Positions 55,307-63,982 of a DNA stretch of 64,000 nt are shown here, one piece after another; position 1 is the stretch's first letter, and every line of letters begins with the position of its first letter. The translations under genes were made by a program, and so were the position numbers. The notes beneath the pieces are model-generated. The model saw nothing but the letters and a program-made list of their open reading frames with translations, was not told the origin of the DNA and searched no databases. Source of the stretch: Streptomyces sp. NBC_00683 (GTDB lineage Bacteria; Actinomycetota; Actinomycetes; Streptomycetales; Streptomycetaceae); the NCBI RefSeq assembly GCF_036226745.1, contig NZ_CP109013.1:3348001-3412000 (forward strand). The letters are read 5' to 3'.

Positions 55307-56362
55307 TTACGGAGTGGTCTTGACGGTGATCTTGCCGTCGATGATCTCCTGCTTCGCCTTGTCCACCGCGGCGATGACCTCGGTCATCTCGGTGAAGGCC
55401 GGGTTGGACATGGCCAGGCCGACGCCGTCCTTGTCCAGGCCGTAGCGGATCTCACCGGTCTGCGGCTTGCCGTCCTGGACCGACTTGATCAGGTTGAAGA
55501 CGGCGAGTTCGACGTCCTTGGTGACCGAGGTCAGGATGGACTTCTTGTAGGCGGCGAGGCCTTCCTGGTTGTACTGGTCGGAGTCGACGCCGATGTTCCA
55601 CTTGCCCGCCTTGGAGACGGCCTCGATCGCACCGGAACCGGCCAGACCGGCCGCCGAGTAGATCACGTCGGCACCCTGGTCGAGCTGACCCTGGGCAGCG
55701 GCCTTGCCGAGGTCGGGCTTGGAGAAGCCGTCGAAGTTCGGCGGCTGGGTCAGGTACTGCGGGATGACCTTCACCGAGGGGTCGGTGTCCGCGACACCCT
55801 GGGCGTAGCCCGCCTCGAACTTCTTGATCAGCGGGGTCTCGACACCACCGATGAAGCCGACCTTCTTGGTCTTGGTGACCTTGGCGGCGGCGACACCCGC
55901 GAGGTAGGAGCCCTGCTCCTCGTTGAAGACGATGTTGGCGATGTTGTCGCCGGTGACCGAGGCGTCGTCGATGATGCCGAAGGTGATCTTCGGGAACTTC
56001 GGCGCGACCTTCTTGATGGCGGGCGCGTAGGCGAAGCCGACACCGATGACCGGGTTGTTGCCGGCGCGGGCCAGCGAGGTGAGGCGCTGGACCTTGTCCG
56101 CGTCCGACTCGCCCTCGGAGGGCTCGGCCTCGGTGCCCTTGACGCCGAGGTCCTTCTCGGCCTTGGCCAGACCCGCGTAAGCGGCGTCGTTGAACGACTG
56201 GTCGCCGCGGCCACCGATGTCGTACGCGATGGCGGTCTTGTTGTCCGTGGACGACGACGCGGTGTCCGAGGAGGACGAGGACGAGTCGCCGCACGCGGTA
56301 ACGCTGAGTGCGAGTGCCGCGGACATAATGCCCACGGTGGCAATCCTGGTGATCCGGCGCAA
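55307..56362 (-). CDS. BMP-family nucleoside-binding lipoprotein
   Basis: A 351-aa substrate-binding protein. Lipobox SVTAC at about residue 24, then a Ser/Thr/Asp-rich spacer. BMP (PnrA-like) signatures: IAYDIGGRGDQSFNDAAYAGL, VIGVGFAYAPAIKKVAPKFP, FNEEQGSYLAGVAAAK, VGFIGGVETPLIKKFEAGY and NIGVDSDQYN. Family members bind purine nucleosides. A TTG start at 56362 is supported by GGAG seven bases upstream. The promoter has a variant regulon operator and the gene ends at its own terminator, so it is transcribed apart from its ATPase and permeases. Confidence 0.94.
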   Translation of the reverse strand: MRRITRIATVGIMSAALALSVTACGDSSSSSSDTASSSTDNKTAIAYDIGGRGDQSFNDAAYAGLAKAEKDLGVKGTEAEPSEGESDADKVQRLTSLARAGNNPVIGVGFAYAPAIKKVAPKFPKITFGIIDDASVTGDNIANIVFNEEQGSYLAGVAAAKVTKTKKVGFIGGVETPLIKKFEAGYAQGVADTDPSVKVIPQYLTQPPNFDGFSKPDLGKAAAQGQLDQGADVIYSAAGLAGSGAIEAVSKAGKWNIGVDSDQYNQEGLAAYKKSILTSVTKDVELAVFNLIKSVQDGKPQTGEIRYGLDKDGVGLAMSNPAFTEMTEVIAAVDKAKQEIIDGKITVKTTP

Positions 56363-56422
56363 GGGAAGGCTCCTTCAAACCTGACCGAAGCGCCTCTTCC
56401 GGCGCTGGTTTCGCGGCGATCG

Positions 56423-56434
56423 TAACGCGCGTAG
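56423..56434 (-). promoter_or_regulatory. Nucleoside-regulon operator, binding-lipoprotein copy
   Basis: TAACGCGCGTAG on the plus strand; the core ACGCGCGTAG is identical and the two outer bases differ from the perfect site. On the minus strand it runs into TACGAT, a plausible -10. Confidence 0.62.
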
Positions 56435-56500
56435 ATGTCAGATAAGGACCTGTACGGAAGCCGTTATCGGATCGTCGCGAACAGGAGGTGTCCTGTCCGG

Positions 56501-57757
56501 TTACGAGCGGTTGCCGTCGAGCAGCGCCGAAGCGGTGAACAGCTCCACTCCAACAGTGATCGCCTCCTCGTCCACGTCGAAGTTCCCCCGGTGCAGGTCC
56601 AGACCGCGGGTGTCGCCCGGCGTACGCACTCCGAGCCTGGCCATGGCGCCGGAGACGTGCTCCAGGTACCAGGAGAAGTCCTCCCCGCCCAGGCTCTGTT
56701 CGGTGTCCTCGATCGCATACGATCCGCGGCGGACGGTCATCGCGGCGTCCAGCAGGCCGATGGATTCCGCGTCGTTCACGACGGGCGGCACACCGCGGAT
56801 GTAGTTGATCACGGTCTTGGCCCTGTGCATTCCGGCCACCTCGTCGACCGCCGCGTGCACCAGATCCGGCGCCTCGCGCCAGGCGTCCAGATCGAGGCAG
56901 CGAACCGTTCCGGACAGTTCGGCGTGTTGCGGGATGACATTGGGCGCGTGCCCGGTCTCCAGCCGCCCCCAGGTGAGGGCGAGCCCCGCGCGCGCGTCGA
57001 CCCGCCGGGCGAGCAGCGCGGGCACGTCGGTGGCGACCCTGGCCGCGGCGGTGACCAGGTCGGTGGTCAGGTGCGGCCGGGCGGTGTGTCCGCCGGGCCC
57101 GTCGAGGGCGATCTCCAGCCGGTCGCAGGCGGAGGTGATCGCACCGATCCGGAGCCCGATCTTCCCCACGTCCACCTTCGGGTCGCAGTGCACGCCGATG
57201 ATCCGCCGGACGCCCTCCAGCGCCCCGTCCTCGATCGCGTCGGCCGCACCGCCGGGCAGGACCTCCTCGGCCGGCTGGAAGATCAGCCGCACGGGGTTCG
57301 GCAGCAGGCCCTGCCGGTCGAGCTCGGCGAGCACGAGACCGGCTCCGAGGACCGTGGTGGTGTGGACGTCGTGCCCGCAGGCGTGCGCCCGGTCGGGCAC
57401 CGTGGACCGGTAGGAGACGCCCTCCTTGGTGTCCGGGATCGGCAGCGCGTCGATGTCGGCCCGCAGCGCGAGCATGCTCCGTGTGTCGCCGTCCCGCCGT
57501 CCCACGTCACAGATGAGCCCGGTCCCGGTCGAGAGCACCCGGGGCTTCAGCCCCGCCCTCTCCAGCCGGGCCTTGATGGCCGCGGTGGTACGGAACTCCT
57601 GGTTGCCGAGCTCGGGGTGCATGTGAAGGTCACGCCGGAAGGCGATCAGCTCGGCACGCAGCTCATCGGACAGGGCGCCGGGCAGCGCGCCGGGCAGGGC
57701 GACTCCCCCGGGCAGCTCGGCTTCGGCGTGGGACGCGCGGGACTTCAACTGGTTCAC
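56501..57757 (-). CDS. M20-family amidohydrolase/aminoacylase
   Basis: A 418-aa metal hydrolase. FRRDLHMHPELGNQEF, LALRADIDALPI, CGHDVHTTTVLGAG and FQPAEEVLPGGA contain the expected metal ligands (Cys-Gly-His-Asp, Glu-Glu), and HCDPKVDVGKIG with HTARPHL belong to the lid region. This is the IAA-amino acid hydrolase/AmhX-like group. In mycobacteria two such enzymes (AmiA1/AmiB1) sit in the same nucleoside cluster, so the link is old, but the substrate is unknown. GTG start at 57757 with a weak binding site. No CTACGCGCGTAG site is seen before it. Confidence 0.9.
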   Translation of the reverse strand: MNQLKSRASHAEAELPGGVALPGALPGALSDELRAELIAFRRDLHMHPELGNQEFRTTAAIKARLERAGLKPRVLSTGTGLICDVGRRDGDTRSMLALRADIDALPIPDTKEGVSYRSTVPDRAHACGHDVHTTTVLGAGLVLAELDRQGLLPNPVRLIFQPAEEVLPGGAADAIEDGALEGVRRIIGVHCDPKVDVGKIGLRIGAITSACDRLEIALDGPGGHTARPHLTTDLVTAAARVATDVPALLARRVDARAGLALTWGRLETGHAPNVIPQHAELSGTVRCLDLDAWREAPDLVHAAVDEVAGMHRAKTVINYIRGVPPVVNDAESIGLLDAAMTVRRGSYAIEDTEQSLGGEDFSWYLEHVSGAMARLGVRTPGDTRGLDLHRGNFDVDEEAITVGVELFTASALLDGNRS

Positions 57758-58090
57758 CCAGTGAAGGGTAGGCCCCCGAGCCCTTCAACTGGCCACAGAT
57801 CAATAAAAGTTCAGCCGCTTAGAGGAACAAAAGTTGGCGTTGCGGCGTGTGACGGACATTGACGGTGGGTACACTCCGCCGTTCTCCACTGCGGTGCGAG
57901 TGGGTCGCGAGTGCGGCCGCACGCGGGATCGAGGCACCCGGCCCGCCCGATCGGCGCGGTCGCCGGGCAAGGATCACTGACCACTCCCGGTTCGCCCTCC
58001 CCATCGGATCACGCCCGCCGGTACGGGGCCGTGACGCGACGCGCGACGCATCGTTCCGGATTCGTGAGTGGTCGGCCCCGCTTACGGAGG
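57758..58090. other. Intergenic region upstream of the amidohydrolase gene
   Basis: 333 bp. The first 80 bp are AT-rich for this genome (AATAAAAGTTCAG, GGAACAAAAG), as expected for the amidohydrolase promoter; the rest is GC-rich with frames in every direction but no ribosome-binding site or recognisable protein. No hairpin of note. Confidence 0.4.
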
Positions 58091-59152
58091 TCAGGGCAGC
58101 CGGAGGAGTTCGCGGAGGGTGCCGACGTAAGCCGTGACATCGCGTTCGACAGTCGGCTCGGTGGCCGGGTCCGGGCCCGGGTCGTCCGGGGCGGTGGTGC
58201 GGCAGGACCGGCAGAGGCCGTCGGGGAGCGCCTCCGGGCGGCCGGGGGTGCCGCACTGGGTGCACTCGACCATCAGCCGGCGTACGGACTCGCCCGGCGT
58301 GGGTGCGGTGGGCAGCCGGGGCGGGATCTTGTCGCGGAGCCGGCGCCTGACGAATCCGACCGGTGAGTCGACGGTGTCGGGGAGACCGGCCGCGAGGGTA
58401 CGGACGAGGTACTCACCGTCCACGCCCCGCGCGAGCCACGCGGCGGCGAGTTCCTCCAGGGCGTCGCAGTCGCCGGCGGAGAGGGCGAGCCGCGGGTCGA
58501 CGCGGCCGAGCCGGGCCAGGGCGAGGTAGCCGGGCGAGTGGCCCTGCGGTGCCGACGCCGTTGCCGAGGCAGACGCCGCCGGAACCGGTGCCGACGCCGC
58601 TGCCGGAACCGGTGCTTGCGCCGACGCGCGAACCGCTGTCGGCGCCGTGGGCCGCTGCTGCGGTACGACGGGGGCTGCGGCCTGCACCGGGACCGGGGCG
58701 GCGGCAGAAGGGGCCGGGATCGCGAGGGGCGCGGGCGGTTCCGGGTTGCCCTCGGCGTGGAGGCGGGCGTTCCACCACTCGTTGTCGCGGGCCGTCCGGG
58801 ACCAGTACGTGCGGGTGACCCAGCGGACCTGCCCGTCCCCGAGGGCGGCCAGGCACCGGACGTGGCGCAGGTGCCCGGCGACGCCCAGGGCCCTCAGTGC
58901 GCTGCCGACGGCCATCTGCCCGTACGGCGGCAGGTCCTTGGCCAGCGACTTGATGTCCATGGCGGCGCCGTCGGGGAGCCTGTCCACGTATCCGGCGATG
59001 TGGCGCTCCCGCTCCGGAAGGAGCACGAAGTCGTCTGCGCGGGGCGGGCGTTGATCCGGTACGGAACGCTTGCCGTAGCCGGGATTGGCCCTCGCGTACG
59101 GGCGCGAGGATGCGGGTGCGCGCAGGGCGGAGCTAGGGTGCTCGGTAGCCAC
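58091..59152 (-). CDS. Winged-HTH/zinc-ribbon DNA-binding protein
   Basis: About 353 aa from the GTG at 59152 (the frame is open further upstream, so the start is uncertain). Residues about 50-115 resemble a MarR-like winged helix (YVDRLPDGAAMDIKSLAKDLPPYGQMAVGSALRALGVAGHLRHV). Then comes a 90-residue Ala/Pro/Val linker with repeated PVPAAASA units, a helical domain (DPRLALSAGDCDALEELAAAWLARGVDGEYLVRTLAAGLP) and a C-terminal CxxC...CxxC zinc ribbon (CTQCGTPG...GLCRSCR). I know this architecture as a recurrent Streptomyces regulator of unknown target, often present in several copies. Confidence 0.75.
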   Translation of the reverse strand: MATEHPSSALRAPASSRPYARANPGYGKRSVPDQRPPRADDFVLLPERERHIAGYVDRLPDGAAMDIKSLAKDLPPYGQMAVGSALRALGVAGHLRHVRCLAALGDGQVRWVTRTYWSRTARDNEWWNARLHAEGNPEPPAPLAIPAPSAAAPVPVQAAAPVVPQQRPTAPTAVRASAQAPVPAAASAPVPAASASATASAPQGHSPGYLALARLGRVDPRLALSAGDCDALEELAAAWLARGVDGEYLVRTLAAGLPDTVDSPVGFVRRRLRDKIPPRLPTAPTPGESVRRLMVECTQCGTPGRPEALPDGLCRSCRTTAPDDPGPDPATEPTVERDVTAYVGTLRELLRLP

Positions 59153-59890
59153 GAGATCGCTCTTTTCGATCTTGGGGTGAGACCCCGGCACGGTGCTATC
59201 AACACCGAGTCGGGGTCGTTCAGTTGTGGGCACCGTAAGCAGCCGCGACACTCCGCCGCAAGCCGGTCACGATTAGTCATACTTGCTGGCCGTGAGGGGT
59301 CAGGGAGGGTGGGGAGGTTTCCCCAACCCTTCTTTTACCTACCGGAGGACAGACAGCGCTCGGACCTCGGCGCCCGTATCCCGACACCCGGATCCCGAAG
59401 CTCAAGACTCGGGGCCGCGCTCCTCCACGTACCCCCCAAAGAGTGAACGGTCCGGTCCCGGAGCTCGGAACCCGAGGCCCGGAACCCGAGCTCCGGGCCG
59501 ACGCCCGAGACGTGGCCACTCCCGTTTCCCCGGCCAAAAGGACACCCTCACCACCGGGGTTTATCTGGTTCAGAATTCAACCGGTACGGAAAGCGGGCGG
59601 ACAATCCCGCAGCTGTGCCGAATAGCCGGGCGATCCTTTGACCGGAGAGAGCGCCGACCTCAGATGTTCCTCAAGAGCCTTGTAGCGAACGGATCATGGA
59701 AGCCATACTTTGATCAAGGTCGCCCACCGCCCCCTGACCAGGGGCACGTTGGTGGGTTTGCACCGTCAGCGGCAGGGATCGTCAGGGGGTTTCCATTCCT
59801 TCCTGACCGCTCTGTCGATCTTCCGCTACGGGCGTGGCGCTTTCGCTTGCCTGCGTCCGGGCGACAGAAGAATAAATGGGGGAACATTCC
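59153..59890. other. Long intergenic region without a convincing gene
   Basis: 738 bp. Composition is uneven: 59300-59560 is GC-rich with repeated CCCGAG/GGAACC-like words (CCCGGAGCTCGGAACCCGAGGCCCGG can fold), while 59560-59890 is lower in GC, with TTTATCTGGTTCAGAATTCAA and TACTTTGATCAAGG. The open frames present lack ribosome-binding sites and have shadow-like codon use. The low-GC part probably holds the promoter of the exported-protein operon that follows. Confidence 0.45.
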
Positions 59891-60448
59891 GTGAGGAAGA
59901 ATCAGGGACGGTCCGCTGCACGGGCCGTCGTACTCGGGGCCGTCGCCTCGGCAGTCCTGACAGCGAGTGTGCTGCCGGCTGTCGCGGTCGAGAACAGCAA
60001 GTCGAACACCCGCAGGGTGAGTATCGGCACGCTGAAGGTCGGCTTCAAGGACACCTGGCGTGGCGCGGGGCAGCGGACGTGGACGCTCGATTCGTCCACT
60101 GCCTCTGCGTCCTGGAAGAGGAATTCCGCGGGGCCGGTGGCCAGCTACACCATCAAGCTGAGCGACGGTATCTGCTTCAACAAGTATGGGATAGGCAGCG
60201 TGAGTGTCGGTGGCGGCGGGTTGTCCCCCGGCGGCATCGGTGGCGAGGACGACTGTGGCGGCGGGGTTTACGCCGGCGACAAGAACTCCGCTGTGGTTGC
60301 CAATCACGGGAGGGTCATCGGACGCGGGAATCCGTACGGCCGATGGATTTGGGTCTCCCACACGGCCACTGCCAGCATGAAGTACGGCAACACTCACTAC
60401 GACGTGAATGCCTATAGGCGCACCAGCCCCATAGGCGGGACCGTCTGA
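59891..60448 (+). CDS. Secreted Gly-rich protein of unknown function
   Basis: A 185-aa protein. The GTG at 59891 is preferred because GGGGGA sits eight bases upstream; an in-frame ATG 15 bases earlier lacks one. Signal peptide 1-32 (RSAARAVVLGAVASAVLTASVLPAVAV). The mature part has two cysteines (GICFNK and DDCGGG), a Gly-rich segment between them, and aromatic turns (WRGAGQRTW, YGRWIWVSH), suggesting a small beta-rich domain with one disulfide. No family recognised. The lipoprotein gene follows after 3 bp, so the two are one operon. Confidence 0.7.
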   Translation: MRKNQGRSAARAVVLGAVASAVLTASVLPAVAVENSKSNTRRVSIGTLKVGFKDTWRGAGQRTWTLDSSTASASWKRNSAGPVASYTIKLSDGICFNKYGIGSVSVGGGGLSPGGIGGEDDCGGGVYAGDKNSAVVANHGRVIGRGNPYGRWIWVSHTATASMKYGNTHYDVNAYRRTSPIGGTV

Positions 60449-60451
60449 CGC

Positions 60452-62230
60452 ATGTCGTTCTCGACCACCGGGGGGCGGAAGCCCGCTTCCGCCCCCCGGC
60501 GCCGTATGTTCGCCGCCCTGCTGACCACGGGGCTGATGGGCATCGTGAGTTGTCAGGCTCCCCCGCACCTCCCGCCCGATGAGGGGCTGCGCATCGGGCC
60601 CCGTGTGCGGGCTCCTGAAGCAGTGACGGCTCGGCTGGCAGCGACCTTCGCCGACCGTCCGTCCGCCATGAGCACCGTTCCGCTGACGGGCGAGGACCCG
60701 CACCGGACCGCGGCGGCAGTCGCTGTGCTCCGCAACACCGGCCGGTCCGAAGCGGCAACCGACCTCGTCAGGCGTGCCGACTGGTGGTCGGATCGCGTAC
60801 TCGCCACGCCCGAGAACGACGCAGCGCTGCACATCCAGCACCTGCGGGCCGGCATCCAGGCGTTCGGGAGCGAGCTGGACCCGGACCTCGTGCGGCCTGC
60901 GGCTTCCGCTGCCGTCCGTGCTCTGCTCCTCGGCGGGCCGGCCCTTCCGGACGTGGAGGCAGCGGCGCGGCTGGCCGACGAGATCCACCGCACGGATCCC
61001 GGTAACGCACGGTGGAAGGAGGCCGGTACGCAGGTCAGGGGGCTGGTGGCGGGACACCTGAAGGCGCAGCCCCGGGCCTGTCGGGTCACGGGGACCAGTG
61101 ATGTCCTGTCGGACTACGTCGCAGCGCGCACGTTGGCCGGCCTCGGATTTCCGTGCAACGTGGGACCGGGGACCGGTGAAGCCGTCCGGGCCGAGATCTC
61201 GCGGCTGGTGAAACGGGAGGACTCGTGGTCCGTACCGGAAGCCGTTCTGCTTCTGCAGGTGTCGGGCGCTGCGCGTTCGGACGGACGCCAGGACGCCGGA
61301 GACGTCGAGACCGTGGGCCGGCGGGCCCAGGATGCGCTGCGGGATTCGCTGGCCGGCAACGGCCCGTACTACCGCAAGGCTTCGGCTTCCCTCACCGAGT
61401 TGGCAGTGGCGTCCGCAGCGCTCGCGTCGGTGCCCGGCCGGCCACCGGTCGCGGTGGCGGACGCGACGGCTGAGGCGATGGCGGACATCGCCCTGCTGCG
61501 GGGCAGGATCTCGGACCAGCCGGACGACAACTCGGCTGTTGACGGGTATCTCGCGACCGTCGCTCAGGCTCAACTGACCGGAACAGCCGCCGGCCTCGGT
61601 GACATCCGGGAGCCGGCTCCGACAGCGCCGCTCCGGGAACAGGTGCGCTTCTTCCTGCAGGCGTCCCTCAAGGCTGAACCCTTGCCGTCCAAGGACATCC
61701 TCAGCAGGGCGAAGACTGAGCTGAAGCGGACGAAGGACCCCCTTGACCGGATCACGGTGACGACATCCGCGACGCTCGCCCTGCTGCGGACGGACCGGTC
61801 CTGCGCCGTCCTCGACCACGACACGCCCCTGCTCAAGGACGCGGTGGAGCGAGCCGTCGCGCAGTACGCGCAGGGCAGCGACGCGGTGAAGGCATGGCTG
61901 ACACTGCTCTGGAGCACCACCGCCGACTGCGGCGGCTTCCAGAAGCAGACAGCGGCGGAGTCCTCTTCCTTTCTGGAGCAGTTGAAGAAGGACGAGGCGG
62001 CGGACAACCCCACGGCGCAAGCCGTGACGGCGTGGAGCAGCGCGGAACTGGCGTGTTCGAAGGGCGCCGAGGCGCGGGCGGCCCGGACCCGCCCCGTCGG
62101 ACTGCCGGCGCTTGCCGGGGACGGCGACCCCGGCGAGGGACTCGGCCTGGGCACCTATGCCGCTCTGCGCACGAGGGAGCTGGCGGCCTCGCCATGCTCC
62201 GGAGGCCTCGCAGATAAGCTGAAGGGTTAG
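60452..62230 (+). CDS. Large alpha-helical lipoprotein of unknown function
   Basis: A 592-aa protein. Signal with lipobox GIVSC near residue 34 (FAALLTTGLMGIVSC). The mature 560 residues are almost wholly helical, Ala/Leu/Arg-rich, with repeating amphipathic helices that recall TPR or Sel1-like solenoids but without a clear repeat. Six further cysteines are scattered (RACRV, FPCNV, DRSCAVL, ADCGGF, LACSK, SPCSG) and could form disulfides outside the membrane. It starts 3 bp after the secreted protein gene and has normal Streptomyces codon use. Function unknown. Confidence 0.7.
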   Translation: MSFSTTGGRKPASAPRRRMFAALLTTGLMGIVSCQAPPHLPPDEGLRIGPRVRAPEAVTARLAATFADRPSAMSTVPLTGEDPHRTAAAVAVLRNTGRSEAATDLVRRADWWSDRVLATPENDAALHIQHLRAGIQAFGSELDPDLVRPAASAAVRALLLGGPALPDVEAAARLADEIHRTDPGNARWKEAGTQVRGLVAGHLKAQPRACRVTGTSDVLSDYVAARTLAGLGFPCNVGPGTGEAVRAEISRLVKREDSWSVPEAVLLLQVSGAARSDGRQDAGDVETVGRRAQDALRDSLAGNGPYYRKASASLTELAVASAALASVPGRPPVAVADATAEAMADIALLRGRISDQPDDNSAVDGYLATVAQAQLTGTAAGLGDIREPAPTAPLREQVRFFLQASLKAEPLPSKDILSRAKTELKRTKDPLDRITVTTSATLALLRTDRSCAVLDHDTPLLKDAVERAVAQYAQGSDAVKAWLTLLWSTTADCGGFQKQTAAESSSFLEQLKKDEAADNPTAQAVTAWSSAELACSKGAEARAARTRPVGLPALAGDGDPGEGLGLGTYAALRTRELAASPCSGGLADKLKG

Positions 62231-62272
62231 AACAATGAGTTCACAGGTTCACACAACGAGGGGCGGCCAACG

Positions 62273-62452
62273 ATGACGGTCCGAGCACGGGAGCGGTTCC
62301 TCGGAGGCGGCTTCCTGTTCGCCGCGTTCCTCACGGTGGTCTACGGATTCGGAACGGCACAGGCGGACGGATCGGTCGGAACGGCCCTGATCGCGGCCGT
62401 GCTGGCCGCTGTCGGAGTGTGGCTGATCCGTGGAAGGCGCAAGCACGGCTGA
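62273..62452 (+). CDS. 59-aa two-helix membrane peptide
   Basis: ATG at 62273 with GAGGGGCGG seven bases upstream. Two hydrophobic helices (about 10-28 GGGFLFAAFLTVVYGFG and 33-50 VGTALIAAVLAAVGVWLI) and a basic end RGRRKHG. It lies 42 bp after the lipoprotein gene on the same strand and is probably the third gene of that operon. No family recognised. Confidence 0.6.
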   Translation: MTVRARERFLGGGFLFAAFLTVVYGFGTAQADGSVGTALIAAVLAAVGVWLIRGRRKHG

Positions 62453-62542
62453 GGCCTGTCCCGCACAAAGGGTCTGACTGGTCGAGGCTGATTGCGCGCC
62501 TCTTAGGATCGGCCTGGCCACAGACCGACAACAGGTGGGGAA

Positions 62543-63091
62543 ATGATGGCCGGCCACGTCACCGCAGTGAGCTGCAACGCGACGTACTCGTTCAGCAAAC
62601 CGAATCGCGAGTCCATCACGCTGCTTGCCGGACTCGGGGTCGAAGGGGACGTTCACGCCGGTGAGACGATCCGCCACCAGTTCCGCATGACCTACGAGCC
62701 GGACCTGCCCAATCTGCGCCAGGTCCACCTGATGCACGAGGAGCTCTTCGACGAGCTTGCACTCAAGGGCTTCGATGTCTCCGCGGGCGGGCTCGGGGAG
62801 AACATCACCACCCGAGGCGTCGACCTCCTCGGCCTCCCCACCGGCGCTCTGCTCCACCTCGGGAAGCAGGCGGTGGTCGAGGTGACGGGACTACGCAACC
62901 CGTGCGCGAAGATCAACGACTTCCGCACGGGGCTGCTCGGCGAGGTCTTCGCCCTGGACCCGGTCTCGGGCGAGTTCACCTTCAAGTCCGGCATCATGGC
63001 CGTGGTCCGCCGTGGCGGGCCCGTTCGCCCCTACGACACCATCGGCATCGAACTCCCGCCCCTGCCCCACCGCCCCCTGGAACGCGTCTAG
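62543..63091 (+). CDS. MOSC-domain protein
   Basis: A 182-aa stand-alone MOSC domain, the C-terminal domain of molybdenum-cofactor sulfurases, thought to handle sulfur or molybdenum cofactor ligands. LLAGLGVEGDVHAG, GLGENITTRGVDL, VTGLRNPCAKIN (with the conserved Cys) and VVRRGGPVRPYD are the family blocks. GGTGGGGAA precedes two consecutive ATGs at 62543 and 62546. YiiM-like proteins of this size reduce hydroxylated purines or amines via molybdenum cofactor; specificity is unknown here. Confidence 0.88.
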   Translation: MMAGHVTAVSCNATYSFSKPNRESITLLAGLGVEGDVHAGETIRHQFRMTYEPDLPNLRQVHLMHEELFDELALKGFDVSAGGLGENITTRGVDLLGLPTGALLHLGKQAVVEVTGLRNPCAKINDFRTGLLGEVFALDPVSGEFTFKSGIMAVVRRGGPVRPYDTIGIELPPLPHRPLERV

Positions 63092-63134
63092 GGACTTCCC
63101 CTGTTCCGATGGCACCGGCCGGCCACCGTGGGTC

Positions 63135-63863
63135 TCAGCCGACCCCGTCGCCCGGCGCCACCGGATGCGTCTCCAGCTCCGGGGCGGCCAGCAGTTCGGC
63201 GATCAGCGCCCGGGACCCGCCGATGTAGGTGCTGACCAGGTCCACGTCACCGCCCAGGCACCAGGAACGGTCCTGCGGCCACCACAGGTCGGGCAGTTCC
63301 GCGAACTCGTCCAAGGACACCGGTGAGACGGCCTCGGCCAGCGTCCCGGCGAGCAGGACCTCTTCCCGGCCGGGAGTGTCGAAGCAGGGAACCCGGTCGA
63401 AGTCCCACCGCCCGTAGCCGCTCCACAGGCCGAACCAGCAGCTCTCCGAAGTGCGGGTGTGCCGGGCCAGGACGGGGATCAGGGACCGGGCGACAGCAGG
63501 GGGCGTCGGTCCCTCCGCCGGGTGCTCGTCCCAGACACCGGGCAGGCCGTACTCGCCGGCGTTGGAGTAGTCGCGGTCCATCCCGATCAGCTCGTGCCAG
63601 TTCGTGCCCGGCGCCACATCGCGCCCGTACGCGGCAGCCACCTCGGCCCACCGCACCGGCCTCTCATCCAGGGAGGCCGGATGCAACACCCGGGCGTAGG
63701 CGGTGAATCCGGGTGCGGCGACGCCTGCCACGGTCCCGAAGTCACCGTGCCCCGGGGCACGCTCGGTGAGCCAGTGCGCCGGGCCGAGATCGTCGGTCTG
63801 GACGCGCAGGCGTCCGTAGTTCTCGGGAGCGGGGTCCCGGTCCACCGGGCGGTAGTCGTTCAC
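63135..63863 (-). CDS. Hypothetical protein
   Basis: About 242 aa from a GTG at 63863; an in-frame ATG at 63884 is the alternative. No family recognised with confidence. It is cytosolic, without signal or membrane segments, and rich in Trp (CWFGLWSGYGRWDFD, WWPQDRSWCLGGDVD), with DLVSTYIGGSRALIAELL near the end. I recall similar proteins as uncharacterised actinobacterial ORFs. Convergent with the MOSC gene. Confidence 0.65.
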   Translation of the reverse strand: MNDYRPVDRDPAPENYGRLRVQTDDLGPAHWLTERAPGHGDFGTVAGVAAPGFTAYARVLHPASLDERPVRWAEVAAAYGRDVAPGTNWHELIGMDRDYSNAGEYGLPGVWDEHPAEGPTPPAVARSLIPVLARHTRTSESCWFGLWSGYGRWDFDRVPCFDTPGREEVLLAGTLAEAVSPVSLDEFAELPDLWWPQDRSWCLGGDVDLVSTYIGGSRALIAELLAAPELETHPVAPGDGVG

Positions 63864-63935
63864 CCCGCACAGTCTGCCCGGCATGACCGCCGGAGACCTG
63901 CGGCGTGCAGCCTGGCGGTAGGCGCTCGCGCCGCC

Positions 63936-63982
63936 GTCGGGGGCGTCCTCCCGGATCCCCCACGGCGGGAGGACGCCCCGAC
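63936..63982. terminator. Terminator hairpin near the right edge
   Basis: 63936-63953 and 63966-63982 form a 17-bp stem with one bulged G, followed by ACTTTC. No gene inside the window needs it in either direction, so it probably ends a gene that lies beyond base 64000. Confidence 0.6.

Noticed and set aside
57819..58265. Frames on both strands between the amidohydrolase and HTH genes
   Set aside because: Low-complexity translation, overlap with the HTH gene end, and no initiation signals.
59283..59894. 203-codon plus-strand frame in the long intergenic region
   Set aside because: Composition is Arg/Pro/Ser-rich, there is no ribosome-binding site, and it overlaps the start of the better-supported secreted protein.
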